Under the pieces are notes generated by a model. It ran no database searches, was not told the origin of the DNA, and worked only from the letters and a program-made list of their open reading frames with translations. Below are positions 1 through 6,316 of a stretch of 8,361 nt of DNA, piece by piece (the first letter of the stretch is position 1; each line of letters opens with the position of its first letter). This stretch comes from CAYYMD01 sp964480425 (lineage in GTDB: Bacteria > Planctomycetota > Phycisphaerae > SM23-33): contig CAYZPY010000111.1 of assembly GCA_964480425.1 (NCBI GenBank), positions 1-8,361 on the forward strand. The letters run 5' to 3'. Both the position numbers and the translations under genes were made by a program.

Positions 1-492
1 CGCCGCGCCCGGCATCCAGTGCGTCGGACGCGCCGTGGCGGCGATTATGCCAACCGCCGATACGAACCAGCATACCTCCAGCGGCACGATCCAATACTCG
101 ATGTCCACCGCCGAGCACGCCAGCAGACCGCAGAACAGCGTTACGTGTGCGGCGTATGTCGGCCAGGTTCGCACCACCTGCCCGGCGCCGGATCTACCGC
201 CGACGACGTAGTACCACACGTACAGCCCGGCGAATATTATCGCCGACGCCGCCTCTATCACCACGTATCGCGTGGAAATCCGCGACTTGCAGTGTCGGCA
301 CCTGCCCCGCAGCGCCACCCAGCTGACCAGCGGAATATTGTCGTACCAGTTTATCCGCCGACCGCAGGCGGGACAGTGACTGGCCGGGAATACGATGCCC
401 ATGCCTCGCGGAAGGCGGTGGATTACCACGTTGAGGAAACTACCCACGCACGCGCCCAGCGCGAATAGAAATATGATCCAGAATATGTCCAC
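1..492 (-). CDS. Type IV prepilin peptidase (A24 family), N-terminal part, runs off the left edge
   Basis: Membrane aspartic protease of the PilD/GspO type, which cleaves the leader from type IV pilin or type II secretion pseudopilin precursors at the inner membrane and in many members N-methylates the new end. Translating the minus strand from 492 gives 164 codons with no stop. The first helix contains GACVGSFLNVVIHRLPRG (residues 13-30), the classic start of the family. A cytoplasmic zinc-binding loop follows: C40-P-A-C43 and C65-R-H-C68, with DNIPLVSWVALRG between them. R75-Y-V-V-I-E80 leads into the second helix. The first catalytic Asp is probably D130 in AVDIEYWIVP; the second (GxGD) would lie beyond the edge. 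Proline in that motif is followed by LE, not the usual D. The start is GTG at 492-490: an in-frame TAA lies at 504-502 and there is no ATG before the conserved motifs, so an ATG-only gene finder misses it. No clear ribosome binding site precedes it. Family very sure; exact role (pilus or type II secretion) unknown. Confidence 0.93.
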   Translation of the reverse strand, partial: MDIFWIIFLFALGACVGSFLNVVIHRLPRGMGIVFPASHCPACGRRINWYDNIPLVSWVALRGRCRHCKSRISTRYVVIEAASAIIFAGLYVWYYVVGGRSGAGQVVRTWPTYAAHVTLFCGLLACSAVDIEYWIVPLEVCWFVSAVGIIAATARPTHWMPGAA

Positions 493-576
493 GCCGCTTA
501 TTTACAACTTCAGGCCGGGGTTTGTCCAGTTAATCCCGCTTACCGTTATACAATGGCAGGCGGAATGAAGTCGAAA

Positions 577-619
577 TACCGCAAGACCGCGGTAAGTAAT
601 TGGTCCCCGCGAGCCGGGG
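577..619 (-). terminator. Two hairpins just after the PEP-CTERM frame, possible weak terminator
   Basis: On the minus strand, 11 nt past the stop of the 630-800 frame, a perfect 5-bp stem CCCCG/CGGGG (619-605, 5-nt loop) is followed by a second perfect 6-bp stem TACCGC/GCGGTA (594-577, 6-nt loop). Only TTT follows the second stem, so this is a poor match to a standard rho-independent terminator. The placement between the PEP-CTERM frame and the prepilin peptidase is what makes termination plausible. Confidence 0.3.
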
Positions 620-629
620 TGCTTGCTGA

Positions 630-800
630 TTACGCTCTGTGTCTGCGAAGCAGCGCGCCGATCGCGCCAAGGCCGATAAGTGATATGGCCACCGGCTCGG
701 GGACTCGCCCGTTTTGGCCGGGCACTATCAAACACTGCCAATTCCATACCGTGTTAGCAGTTGAGCGAGTTGGGCTGACGGTCTTTCCCAAAATGAGCAT
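630..800 (-). pseudogene. Orphan PEP-CTERM sorting-signal tail, 56 codons, probable gene remnant
   Basis: The minus-strand frame from ATG (800-798) to TAA (632-630) encodes 56 residues. The last 24 form a PEP-CTERM anchor: V33-P-E-P36, then a hydrophobic stretch (LIGLGAIGALL, 41-51), then basic RRHR and a stop. In the PEP-CTERM/exosortase system this tail is found at the C-terminus of exported proteins with an N-terminal signal peptide, and is cleaved by an exosortase at the inner membrane. Here the preceding 32 residues show no signal peptide and no recognisable domain. An in-frame TAA lies only seven codons upstream of the ATG, and ruvA begins 186 bases beyond it on the other strand, so there is no room for a normal precursor. 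The simplest reading is the 3' end of a gene whose body was deleted. A TAGAAT hexamer at 830-825 could be a -10 box, so a short expressed peptide is not excluded. The tail call is strong; pseudogene status is inferred. Confidence 0.7.
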
Positions 801-970
801 TCCCTGTTTTCCGCGCGATTATTTATTCTACTGCACGTTCGAAAATTTGTAGAAAAAAACGGCAAATTATCCACGCAGGGGCTTTGTTTACAGAATGTGG
901 GGGCGCCCTGCTGTCGGCTTGGGAAATCCCACTTTCACGGGCGACGGTTTCGGTGTAGTGTATTGTGCGG

Positions 971-976
971 GAAGGA
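971..976 (+). promoter_or_regulatory. Ribosome binding site supporting the TTG start of ruvA
   Basis: GAAGGA lies 10 nt upstream of the TTG at 987. It is the only purine-rich Shine-Dalgarno-like site near the point where homology to RuvA begins, and it decides the start against the ATG at 897. Confidence 0.5.
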
Positions 977-986
977 TGGACAAGAC

Positions 987-1616
987 TTGATAGCCAGAAT
1001 AAGCGGCAGGTTGGAAGATGCCGGCGACGGCGTGGCGCTGATAGACGTCGGTGGCGGGCTTTGGTACGAGGTGATGGTGCCGGCCTGCGACGTCGAGCGG
1101 CTCGGTCGGCGCGTCGGGCAGGACGTGGTTCTGCACACGATACATTACCTCGAGGGCGACCCGTCTCGCGGCTTGCAAACGCCACGTCTGGTGGGTTTTC
1201 TGGCCGAGGGAGACAAGGACTTCTTCCGTTTGTTCACCACGGTCAAGGGCATCGGGGCGCGCAAGGCGCTGCGGGCGCTGGTGCGTCCGGTGACGGAGGT
1301 GGCCGCGGCCATCAAGACCAAGGACACGACGTTTTTGACGTCGCTTCCGGAGATCGGGCGCCGCACGGCGGAGCAGGTAGTGGCCGAACTGCACGACAGG
1401 GTGGACGTGTTCGCCGGACGTGCGCCGCAGACCGCTGAGGGCGAGCGACGGATGCCCCCGCCGGCGGCAGAGGCGATGGCGGTGCTGGTGCAGCTTGGCG
1501 AGCGCAGGGCCGACGCCATCGCGCTGATACAGCGCGTGATGGCGGATGAGCCGGATATCTCCAGCGCCGAAGAGATAATCCAGCGTGTTTACAGACTTAA
1601 GGTCGGCAATGTGTAA
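987..1616 (+). CDS. ruvA: Holliday junction branch migration protein RuvA
   Basis: RuvA binds four-way junctions as a tetramer and loads the RuvB motor for branch migration in recombinational repair. Starting at TTG 987 gives 209 residues, close to the family's usual ~200, and the product begins LIARISGRLED, matching the normal start MI..I.G.L. The frame stays open up to an ATG at 897, but those 30 extra residues look unlike RuvA. Residues 1-62 form the OB-fold domain, with E56 and D58 as candidates for the acidic pin. Domain II carries two helix-hairpin-helix motifs: VKGIGARKAL (about 87-96) and LPEIGRRTAEQVVAEL (about 110-125). Domain III, which contacts RuvB, is at about 140-205 (AMAVLVQLGERRADAIALIQRV). 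ruvB follows after 36 nt in the same direction, so co-transcription is likely. No ruvC is adjacent in the window. The loop around E56 looks a few residues longer than in E. coli RuvA. Confidence 0.96.
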   Translation: MIARISGRLEDAGDGVALIDVGGGLWYEVMVPACDVERLGRRVGQDVVLHTIHYLEGDPSRGLQTPRLVGFLAEGDKDFFRLFTTVKGIGARKALRALVRPVTEVAAAIKTKDTTFLTSLPEIGRRTAEQVVAELHDRVDVFAGRAPQTAEGERRMPPPAAEAMAVLVQLGERRADAIALIQRVMADEPDISSAEEIIQRVYRLKVGNV

Positions 1617-1620
1617 TGCA

Positions 1621-1645
1621 AATTGCGAATTTGAGATTTGAGATT
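1621..1645 (+). repeat. Short 7-nt tandem repeat in the ruvA-ruvB spacer
   Basis: Two exact ATTTGAG units (1629-1635, 1636-1642) plus a partial ATT fill most of the 36-nt spacer. A related AATTGCG (1621-1627) stands just before. The tract is A+T-rich, unlike the genes on either side. It sits immediately upstream of the ruvB start and leaves little room for a normal ribosome binding site. Confidence 0.65.
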
Positions 1646-1652
1646 ATAAGGC

Positions 1653-2690
1653 ATGGCGCGTGAGAAGATAATAACGTCGGGCGATATCGGACCGGAGGAC
1701 GAGCGGTTCAACGCGGCGTTGAGACCGCAGCGGTTGGACGAGTGCATCGGCGGCGACGAGCTCCTCGAGAAGCTGCGGATATCAATAGAGGCGGCCCGCA
1801 AGCGGGACGAACCGATGGAGCACGTGCTGTTGCACGGCCCGCCGGGGCTGGGCAAGACGACGCTGGCGCACGTAATCGCCAACGAGATGGGCACGACGAT
1901 CAAGGTGACGTCCGGGCCTGCACTGACGCGCCCGGGCGACCTGGTTGGCATATTGACCAACCTGGAGCGCGGCGACGTGCTGTTCATCGACGAGGTCCAC
2001 CGCCTTGCGGCGGCGGTGGAGGAGTACATATACCCGGCCATGGAGGAGTACAAGGTGGACTTCGTGGTGGACTCGGGCATGCACAGCCGGACCATCAACC
2101 TACCGCTCAAGCCGTTTACGCTTATCGGGGCGACCACCCGCGTTGGTCTGCTGACGCCGCCGCTGCGGACACGGTTCGGCATATCGCACCACCTGGACTT
2201 CTGGTCGCCGCAGGAACTGTTGAGGCGCTGCCGCATGACGGCCGAAATGCTCAAAATAAAATACCAGCCCGAGGCGCTTGAGATGCTCGCCTGCCGAGCC
2301 CGCGGCACGCCGCGGATAGCCAACCGCCTGCTTCGACGCTGCCGAGACTACGCCCAGGTGGAATCGCACGGCGAGCTTACCCGCGAGGTGATAGACGCCG
2401 CCCTAGATCTGGAGCGGATAGATTCGCTCGGACTGGATGAGCTGGACAGGCGGTTCCTTCGCACGATTATCGAGGTCTATCACGGCGGTCCGGTGGGCAT
2501 CGAGGCCGTGGCCGCAACGCTCGGCGAGGAGACCGACACGCTGGTGGACGTGGTCGAGCCGTTTTTGCTCCAGAGCGGACTGCTGGCCCGCACACGCAGG
2601 GGACGCGTGGCGACAATCAAGACCTACGAGCACCTGGGCATAACGGCGCCCAAGGGCAAAAAGGAAGGCAAACTGTTCAATACGGACTGA
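1653..2690 (+). CDS. ruvB: Holliday junction branch migration ATPase RuvB
   Basis: AAA+ hexameric motor that, with RuvA, drives branch migration of Holliday junctions. The 345 residues match the family in length and order. Walker A is GPPGLGKTT (62-70), Walker B DVLFIDEVH (108-116), sensor 1 region GATTR (159-163), the arginine-finger segment LRTRFG (171-176), and the sensor 2 segment RGTPRIANRLLRR (217-229). The C-terminal winged helix (about 255-332) includes GGPVGIEAVAATLGEE and RTRRGRVAT. The family's IGQ near the N-terminus reads C31-I-G-G-D35 here, so the Gln is replaced. The C-terminus has a lysine-rich extension (PKGKKEGK). The start at ATG 1653 is the first possible one, since an in-frame TAA sits at 1647-1649; the nearby AAGG is only 1 nt away, so translation may depend on coupling to ruvA. 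It converges with the next gene, with stops 24 nt apart. Confidence 0.98.
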   Translation: MAREKIITSGDIGPEDERFNAALRPQRLDECIGGDELLEKLRISIEAARKRDEPMEHVLLHGPPGLGKTTLAHVIANEMGTTIKVTSGPALTRPGDLVGILTNLERGDVLFIDEVHRLAAAVEEYIYPAMEEYKVDFVVDSGMHSRTINLPLKPFTLIGATTRVGLLTPPLRTRFGISHHLDFWSPQELLRRCRMTAEMLKIKYQPEALEMLACRARGTPRIANRLLRRCRDYAQVESHGELTREVIDAALDLERIDSLGLDELDRRFLRTIIEVYHGGPVGIEAVAATLGEETDTLVDVVEPFLLQSGLLARTRRGRVATIKTYEHLGITAPKGKKEGKLFNTD

Positions 2691-2714
2691 CGGGGGGCGA
2701 GGGACAGCGAGGGG

Positions 2715-4607
2715 CTAATCGCCGATGGCGTTGAGCACTTCTTGTGCGCTTTTGGTGTATCCTTCTGCGGCGAGGAGGTCGGACAGGCGCTTTCCGATTT
2801 TGTAGTGGGCTGTGAATTTTCGAAAGTCGCTCTTTGAGGGTGTGGTTCTGGTCCAGAGTTCCTTGTACATTTTTATGGCCCGGTCGGCGCGGTCGTTGTT
2901 CAGCAGCAGATTTTCTGCATTTTTTGCGGCCTGAAGCATTACGGGTCCGAAATTCGCCGATCGTATGGCTGCCTGTTCGTAGGTCTTAAGCGCCCTGGCG
3001 GGCTTGTCCTGTTCGGCGTAGATGTCTGCCAGGGCGATGAGGATTTTTCCCTGTAGGTCCGGTCGGCGGCGGTAAACTTTTCGCGCCCTTTGATAGACCT
3101 TTTCCCTTTTGTCGGCGTCTTCTATGGTGGGGGCTATTTCCATCACCATCCGGCAACTGTAATCGAGGTACTTTTCGGCGGTCTGCGTGACCAGCACGTC
3201 GAAAAACCTGTCCAGGTGGTCCACGGGCAGCACGCCGGACCTGCGCAGTTCGATGATGTAGTTCCATGTGGGCTTGTGCGCCAGGTTGAGTTTGACGCTT
3301 TCCAGCAGGAGGTCCTCGACGAGCTTCATGTCGATTTTTCTGCTCGGTTTGGGCCTGCCCGAGGATTTTTTCGCCCTGACCGGGGCGGTGAGCTCAATTA
3401 TGGCCGAGGGACCTTCGGTCACGTCGCGCCCCAGCGCCGAGTCTGCAATCCTTGCCAGTATCACCGCGGCGTCGGCGTGTTCACGCCGCTTCAGCGGGAG
3501 CTGCGCCGCGGCGCCGGTGAGCTCCAGTTCGCTGTCTAACATCGTTCCGCCGGTGGGCGAGTTCACCAGGCCGGTGTAGTATCGGTGCGCACGGTAGCGC
3601 CCGGTCGTGGAGTCCCAGTGGGCGCGTTTGCCCCCGGCGGTTATCTTAAGTGCTGCCAGCCAGGCGTGCCCGATTCCGCTGGCGCCATCTCCGGAGACGA
3701 TGGCGGCCGGGATGCCCAGCGTCTTGCAGACCTGGGCGGAGTAATACGCCTGCTCTATGCACACCCCGCCGACCTTCAGAAGGTTCGGCAGGGAGAGTTT
3801 AAGCGATTTAATCTTCTTGTCCTTGCCCTGCTTGTAATGCCCTGTGTCGTACTTCAGGTGGAAATACGACGTTGCCGGGTCGGTCATTTTGCCGTATTTG
3901 CCAACCACCCAGCGGCGCTCGGCGATGCTCAGGCGCGAATCGGCCAGGTGACGCGAGAGCTCGTATGGTATTTTACAAAGGTCGTATCGGAAATTGACCT
4001 TGGAATTAGTATACCACCTGAACGATTCGAGAAGCGTTGCGGTTTTGGTCCTGTCCTTGAGTCTGAAATTCATGGGACGGGCAGTGGCGAACGCCACCGC
4101 CAGGTTGGGATACGCAAGGATTGTTTTTTGCTCGGCGGCGAGGAGTTTGCGGAATTTGCCTATGCACTCGGTGACGTTGTTGACGTCGCCAAGCGCTCTG
4201 AACAGCAGACGCGACACGTCACGGTGCTTCACGAGCCACGTGTCCAGTTTGAGGTTGCCGGCGCCGGTGCCCGGGTCGTCGGTCGGGGCGGATTTGGTCA
4301 ACGGCAGATACTCGCACGCCCGCAGGACGTAGACCATGTCGTTCAGTGCGGTAAGGTCCTCGACGCCGCCGCACGCCATTCGTTCCACCACGGCGCGGCG
4401 GACGAGGCCTCGCAGTTTTTCGTATTGACCGGACTCGGCGGCGCTGTCGAGTGCGCCCAGCACGGCCTTGCGGAGGGTTGTGTCGGGTACTGTTACCTCC
4501 GTGTGGTCCTTGGGTCCGGCCGGGGTGTCGGACACTGCCTGCGCCGCGGAGATGCTCAACACAATCGCAAACGCCGCGCAAAAGCGGAATGTCCCCGTAA
4601 GTTTCAT
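2715..4607 (-). CDS. Secreted transglutaminase-like protein with TPR-like C-terminus
   Basis: A 630-residue exported protein. Residues 1-24 are a signal peptide (positive start, hydrophobic FCAAFAIVLSISAA, likely cleavage after AQA). The core at about 265-345 has the papain-like transglutaminase pattern: GGVC283 followed by a helix and LGIPAAIVSG (297-306), H314 in GHAW, and D332 in HWDS. These are the expected Cys-His-Asp residues, so activity (amide or peptide bond cleavage or transfer) is plausible; the substrate is unknown. The preceding ~240 residues are helical and not recognised. A basic, Lys/Pro-rich linker (about 410-425) leads to a helical C-terminal third; residues 522-547 (IALADIYAEQDKPARALKTYEQA) look like a TPR repeat, suggesting a protein-binding scaffold. 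It is the last gene of a three-gene minus-strand cluster, 36 nt after the L,D-transpeptidase gene. No Shine-Dalgarno site precedes its ATG. Signal peptide and triad are seen directly; a cell-wall or protein-processing role is inference. Confidence 0.85.
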   Translation of the reverse strand: MKLTGTFRFCAAFAIVLSISAAQAVSDTPAGPKDHTEVTVPDTTLRKAVLGALDSAAESGQYEKLRGLVRRAVVERMACGGVEDLTALNDMVYVLRACEYLPLTKSAPTDDPGTGAGNLKLDTWLVKHRDVSRLLFRALGDVNNVTECIGKFRKLLAAEQKTILAYPNLAVAFATARPMNFRLKDRTKTATLLESFRWYTNSKVNFRYDLCKIPYELSRHLADSRLSIAERRWVVGKYGKMTDPATSYFHLKYDTGHYKQGKDKKIKSLKLSLPNLLKVGGVCIEQAYYSAQVCKTLGIPAAIVSGDGASGIGHAWLAALKITAGGKRAHWDSTTGRYRAHRYYTGLVNSPTGGTMLDSELELTGAAAQLPLKRREHADAAVILARIADSALGRDVTEGPSAIIELTAPVRAKKSSGRPKPSRKIDMKLVEDLLLESVKLNLAHKPTWNYIIELRRSGVLPVDHLDRFFDVLVTQTAEKYLDYSCRMVMEIAPTIEDADKREKVYQRARKVYRRRPDLQGKILIALADIYAEQDKPARALKTYEQAAIRSANFGPVMLQAAKNAENLLLNNDRADRAIKMYKELWTRTTPSKSDFRKFTAHYKIGKRLSDLLAAEGYTKSAQEVLNAIGD

Positions 4608-4643
4608 GTCGTTTGAGTCTGTTATTTTGCGACCGTCACGGCG

Positions 4644-5672
4644 TTATTTCCTGATAAGGATCGTGGACCACTCTTCGTAGAGCATCGCGAAGACCAGTTC
4701 GATGTCGTCGTCAGCCAGGCGGATGCAGCCCAGCGACTGGGCCTTTCCGATGCTGTCCGGCTCGTCGGTGCCGTGGATGCCGTATCCGGTGTGGTTTCTG
4801 GTGGCGTCGTCTATTCCTTTGAGCCCGATCCAGTATCCCATTTTACCCAGCGGATAATCCTTCTGCCCCCATTCTATTGCCCTTGTGTGTCCGCTTCCGG
4901 GCGGCGGATTCCACGGGGCGTACTTCATTTTGCTTCCCAGTTCCACCTTCCACATTCCGGCGGGGGTGGTGCCGTTTTTGCCGATGCCGACGGGGAAGCG
5001 TTTGACGTAAATTTTCGGAAGTCCCTTGCGGTGAAGGTAGACGTCCATGGTGAAGTTACTTTTGTCGATAATGGCGTGGAAGGGACCCTTTATGAGTTTA
5101 ATCGCCTGCCCTGCGCGTATCTTGCACGCGTCGGAAATGCCGTTGATTCTCATGATGAAACTGGTCGGAACGTGCAGTTTTTTGCGGCGCTCCACGCCGT
5201 TTTTGCCAGCCAGCGTCTCGCCCGCCTGCATGAAATACTGCTCGGCGTACGGGTCGCCGTCGTAAATTTTCTTCAAGAGGATAATCTCGTCCGCCAGTTC
5301 GGCGAGTTTCTCCCGCGCGGTTTCGCCCTGCGCGGCGTCCAGGTCGCCCGAAAGCAGCGCCGCTGACAGCGGGATGCGCCCCTGCACAATTTTGCCTTCC
5401 TCGATGAGCGCCATGCCTTTTTTGTAATTTTCAATGGCTTTGGCGTGCTTTTGGGGGTCCTTTTGTGTGGCGGGACTGATTTGGCCGCCGCCGTTGCCAC
5501 CGTTGTCGCCGCCGCCGTTTCTTGGCGTACCGGAGATTGCTTTAATATTGCCGCCGTTGTCTGACGGCGGATTGGCGGTTTCGTCTTTGCTCGGCCAGAA
5601 TATGACCGTCGCCACGATAATCGCGGCCGCTATTACGATTCCTGCTAATATGCGTTTTGCTGTCGAGGTCAT
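4644..5672 (-). CDS. Membrane-anchored LysM-YkuD L,D-transpeptidase
   Basis: Enzymes with the YkuD domain cross-link peptidoglycan stem peptides (3-3 links) or attach proteins to them, using a cysteine nucleophile outside the inner membrane. The 342 residues run: short positive N-terminus; transmembrane helix 8-26 with no lipobox, so probably an uncleaved anchor; low-complexity Gly/Asn linker 36-63; helical segment 70-140 resembling TPR or Sel1-like helices; LysM-like module about 146-195 (YFMQAGETL ... MRINGIS ... KIRAGQAIKLI); YkuD domain about 197-341. Catalytic residues visible are H300 (GIHGT), S313, C316 and R318 in SLGCIRL, the family signature. The ribosome binding site AGGGAG lies about 10 nt upstream of the ATG. 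It sits 36 nt after the folate gene and 36 nt before the transglutaminase-like gene, so all three are probably co-transcribed. The LysM module suggests glycan binding that places the catalytic domain at the wall. Confidence 0.94.
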   Translation of the reverse strand: MTSTAKRILAGIVIAAAIIVATVIFWPSKDETANPPSDNGGNIKAISGTPRNGGGDNGGNGGGQISPATQKDPQKHAKAIENYKKGMALIEEGKIVQGRIPLSAALLSGDLDAAQGETAREKLAELADEIILLKKIYDGDPYAEQYFMQAGETLAGKNGVERRKKLHVPTSFIMRINGISDACKIRAGQAIKLIKGPFHAIIDKSNFTMDVYLHRKGLPKIYVKRFPVGIGKNGTTPAGMWKVELGSKMKYAPWNPPPGSGHTRAIEWGQKDYPLGKMGYWIGLKGIDDATRNHTGYGIHGTDEPDSIGKAQSLGCIRLADDDIELVFAMLYEEWSTILIRK

Positions 5673-5679
5673 TACACCT

Positions 5680-5685
5680 GCTCCC
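5680..5685 (-). promoter_or_regulatory. Ribosome binding site of the L,D-transpeptidase gene
   Basis: On the minus strand GGAGCAGG lies 6-13 nt upstream of the ATG at 5672-5670, within the sequence AGGGAGCAGG. This is one of the few good Shine-Dalgarno sites in the window and confirms the start. Confidence 0.55.
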
Positions 5686-5708
5686 TGGTGGTCTGTAAAA
5701 CCGGTCCG

Positions 5709-6275
5709 TTACGTAAAATACAACACTTCGCGGTCGGTTACGAGCATGTCAACGCGCCGGTCGTCGGGACCGACGGGCACAGCTTCCACGATTTGCTGCG
5801 AAAATGCAAGCGCGCATGACGTGGCGCGGGCGGTCTGGGTCAGAAATCTGTCGTAATACCCGCCGCCGCGCCCCAGGCGGTTGCCGGCGCGGTCGAACGC
5901 CACGCCGGGGGTTATTATAAGGTCAAGCCGCCCCGGCGGGATGATTTCGCCCCCGGACGGCTCGCGTATGTCGAAGGCGCCACGGCTCATGTCGTCGTCG
6001 AGCGAGCGGATAACCACCACGTCCATTTGCCGCTGTTTGCTGCGCACCCGCGGCACGGACACTGTCTTTCCGGCCGACATAGCCGCGGTGATTATATCCG
6101 TGCAGTCTATCTCGACGCGAATGGGCATGTAGGCCATGATCGTTTCCGCCGAGAAGAATTGCGGCGTTTCGACCACAAGAGCGCACGCCGCCGCTGAGAG
6201 CCGGATGGCCTCATCGGCGTCCATCGCCGCCAGCACTTCCAGTATCTGCTTTCGCATCCCGGTCTTGGTCTGCAT
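5709..6275 (-). CDS. 5-formyltetrahydrofolate cyclo-ligase (MTHFS family)
   Basis: Converts 5-formyltetrahydrofolate to 5,10-methenyltetrahydrofolate using ATP, salvaging folate in the cytoplasm. The family signature is complete: DLIITPGVAFDRAGNRLG followed by GRGGGYYDRF (residues about 118-144, counted from the chosen start), the phosphate-binding region. Earlier, AYMPIRVEID (about 48-57) matches the substrate-side strand. The product is 188 residues from ATG 6275, normal for the family (about 180-200). Start choice is uncertain: the frame is open to an ATG at 6293, and another lies at 6257 (MRKQILEVL), where family similarity really begins. The 6293 ATG falls inside a 9-nt tandem repeat, which argues against it. 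None of the three has a good ribosome binding site. It is first in the minus-strand cluster, upstream of the L,D-transpeptidase gene, and divergent from rsmD. Confidence 0.95.
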   Translation of the reverse strand: MQTKTGMRKQILEVLAAMDADEAIRLSAAACALVVETPQFFSAETIMAYMPIRVEIDCTDIITAAMSAGKTVSVPRVRSKQRQMDVVVIRSLDDDMSRGAFDIREPSGGEIIPPGRLDLIITPGVAFDRAGNRLGRGGGYYDRFLTQTARATSCALAFSQQIVEAVPVGPDDRRVDMLVTDREVLYFT

Positions 6276-6287
6276 GATTGAATTAAA

Positions 6288-6314
6288 CCACATAGTTCAC
6301 GGAGTTCAAATAGA
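6288..6314 (+). repeat. Degenerate 9-nt tandem repeat, three units
   Basis: CCACATAGT, TCACGGAGT and TCAAATAGA follow one another at 6288-6296, 6297-6305 and 6306-6314, sharing the pattern YCANRKAGW. It overlaps the extreme 5' end of the folate cyclo-ligase frame. It resembles the CACAGAGAA-type period-9 tracts I recall from spacers of several bacterial phyla; that link is from memory and not verified here. Confidence 0.5.
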
Positions 6315-6316
6315 AG

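Larger units (their letters stand above)
493..986. other. Gap between prepilin peptidase and ruvA
   Basis: Apart from the PEP-CTERM remnant (630-800) and the hairpins just below it, nothing coding could be supported here. The part from about 800 to 890 is richer in A and T than the genes and must hold any promoter elements for the two diverging directions. No confident -35/-10 pair for ruvA could be picked. Confidence 0.6.

Noticed and set aside
502..852. Overlapping plus- and minus-strand frames (553-852 plus, 502-747 minus) in the gap before ruvA
   Set aside because: No recognisable features; both run through the PEP-CTERM frame, which is the only one with a clear signature.
933..966. A sigma-70-like promoter for ruvA (TTCACG, 16 nt, TAGTGT; or TATTGT at 961)
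   Set aside because: Both hexamers are weak matches in GC-rich DNA; several equal candidates exist and none stands out.
823..1394. Minus-strand open frames opposite ruvA that could have been the missing body of the PEP-CTERM protein
   Set aside because: Their translations are Arg/Pro/His-rich shadows of ruvA with no signal peptide or surface-protein domain, so they do not complete the PEP-CTERM frame.
1589..2323. A 244-codon minus-strand open frame opposite ruvB
   Set aside because: Serine/arginine-rich shadow of a highly conserved ruvB; no domain of its own.
3585..4616. A 343-codon plus-strand open frame opposite the transglutaminase-like gene
   Set aside because: It is an antisense shadow: no recognisable domain, and the opposite strand has a signal peptide, catalytic triad and TPR-like region over the same bases.
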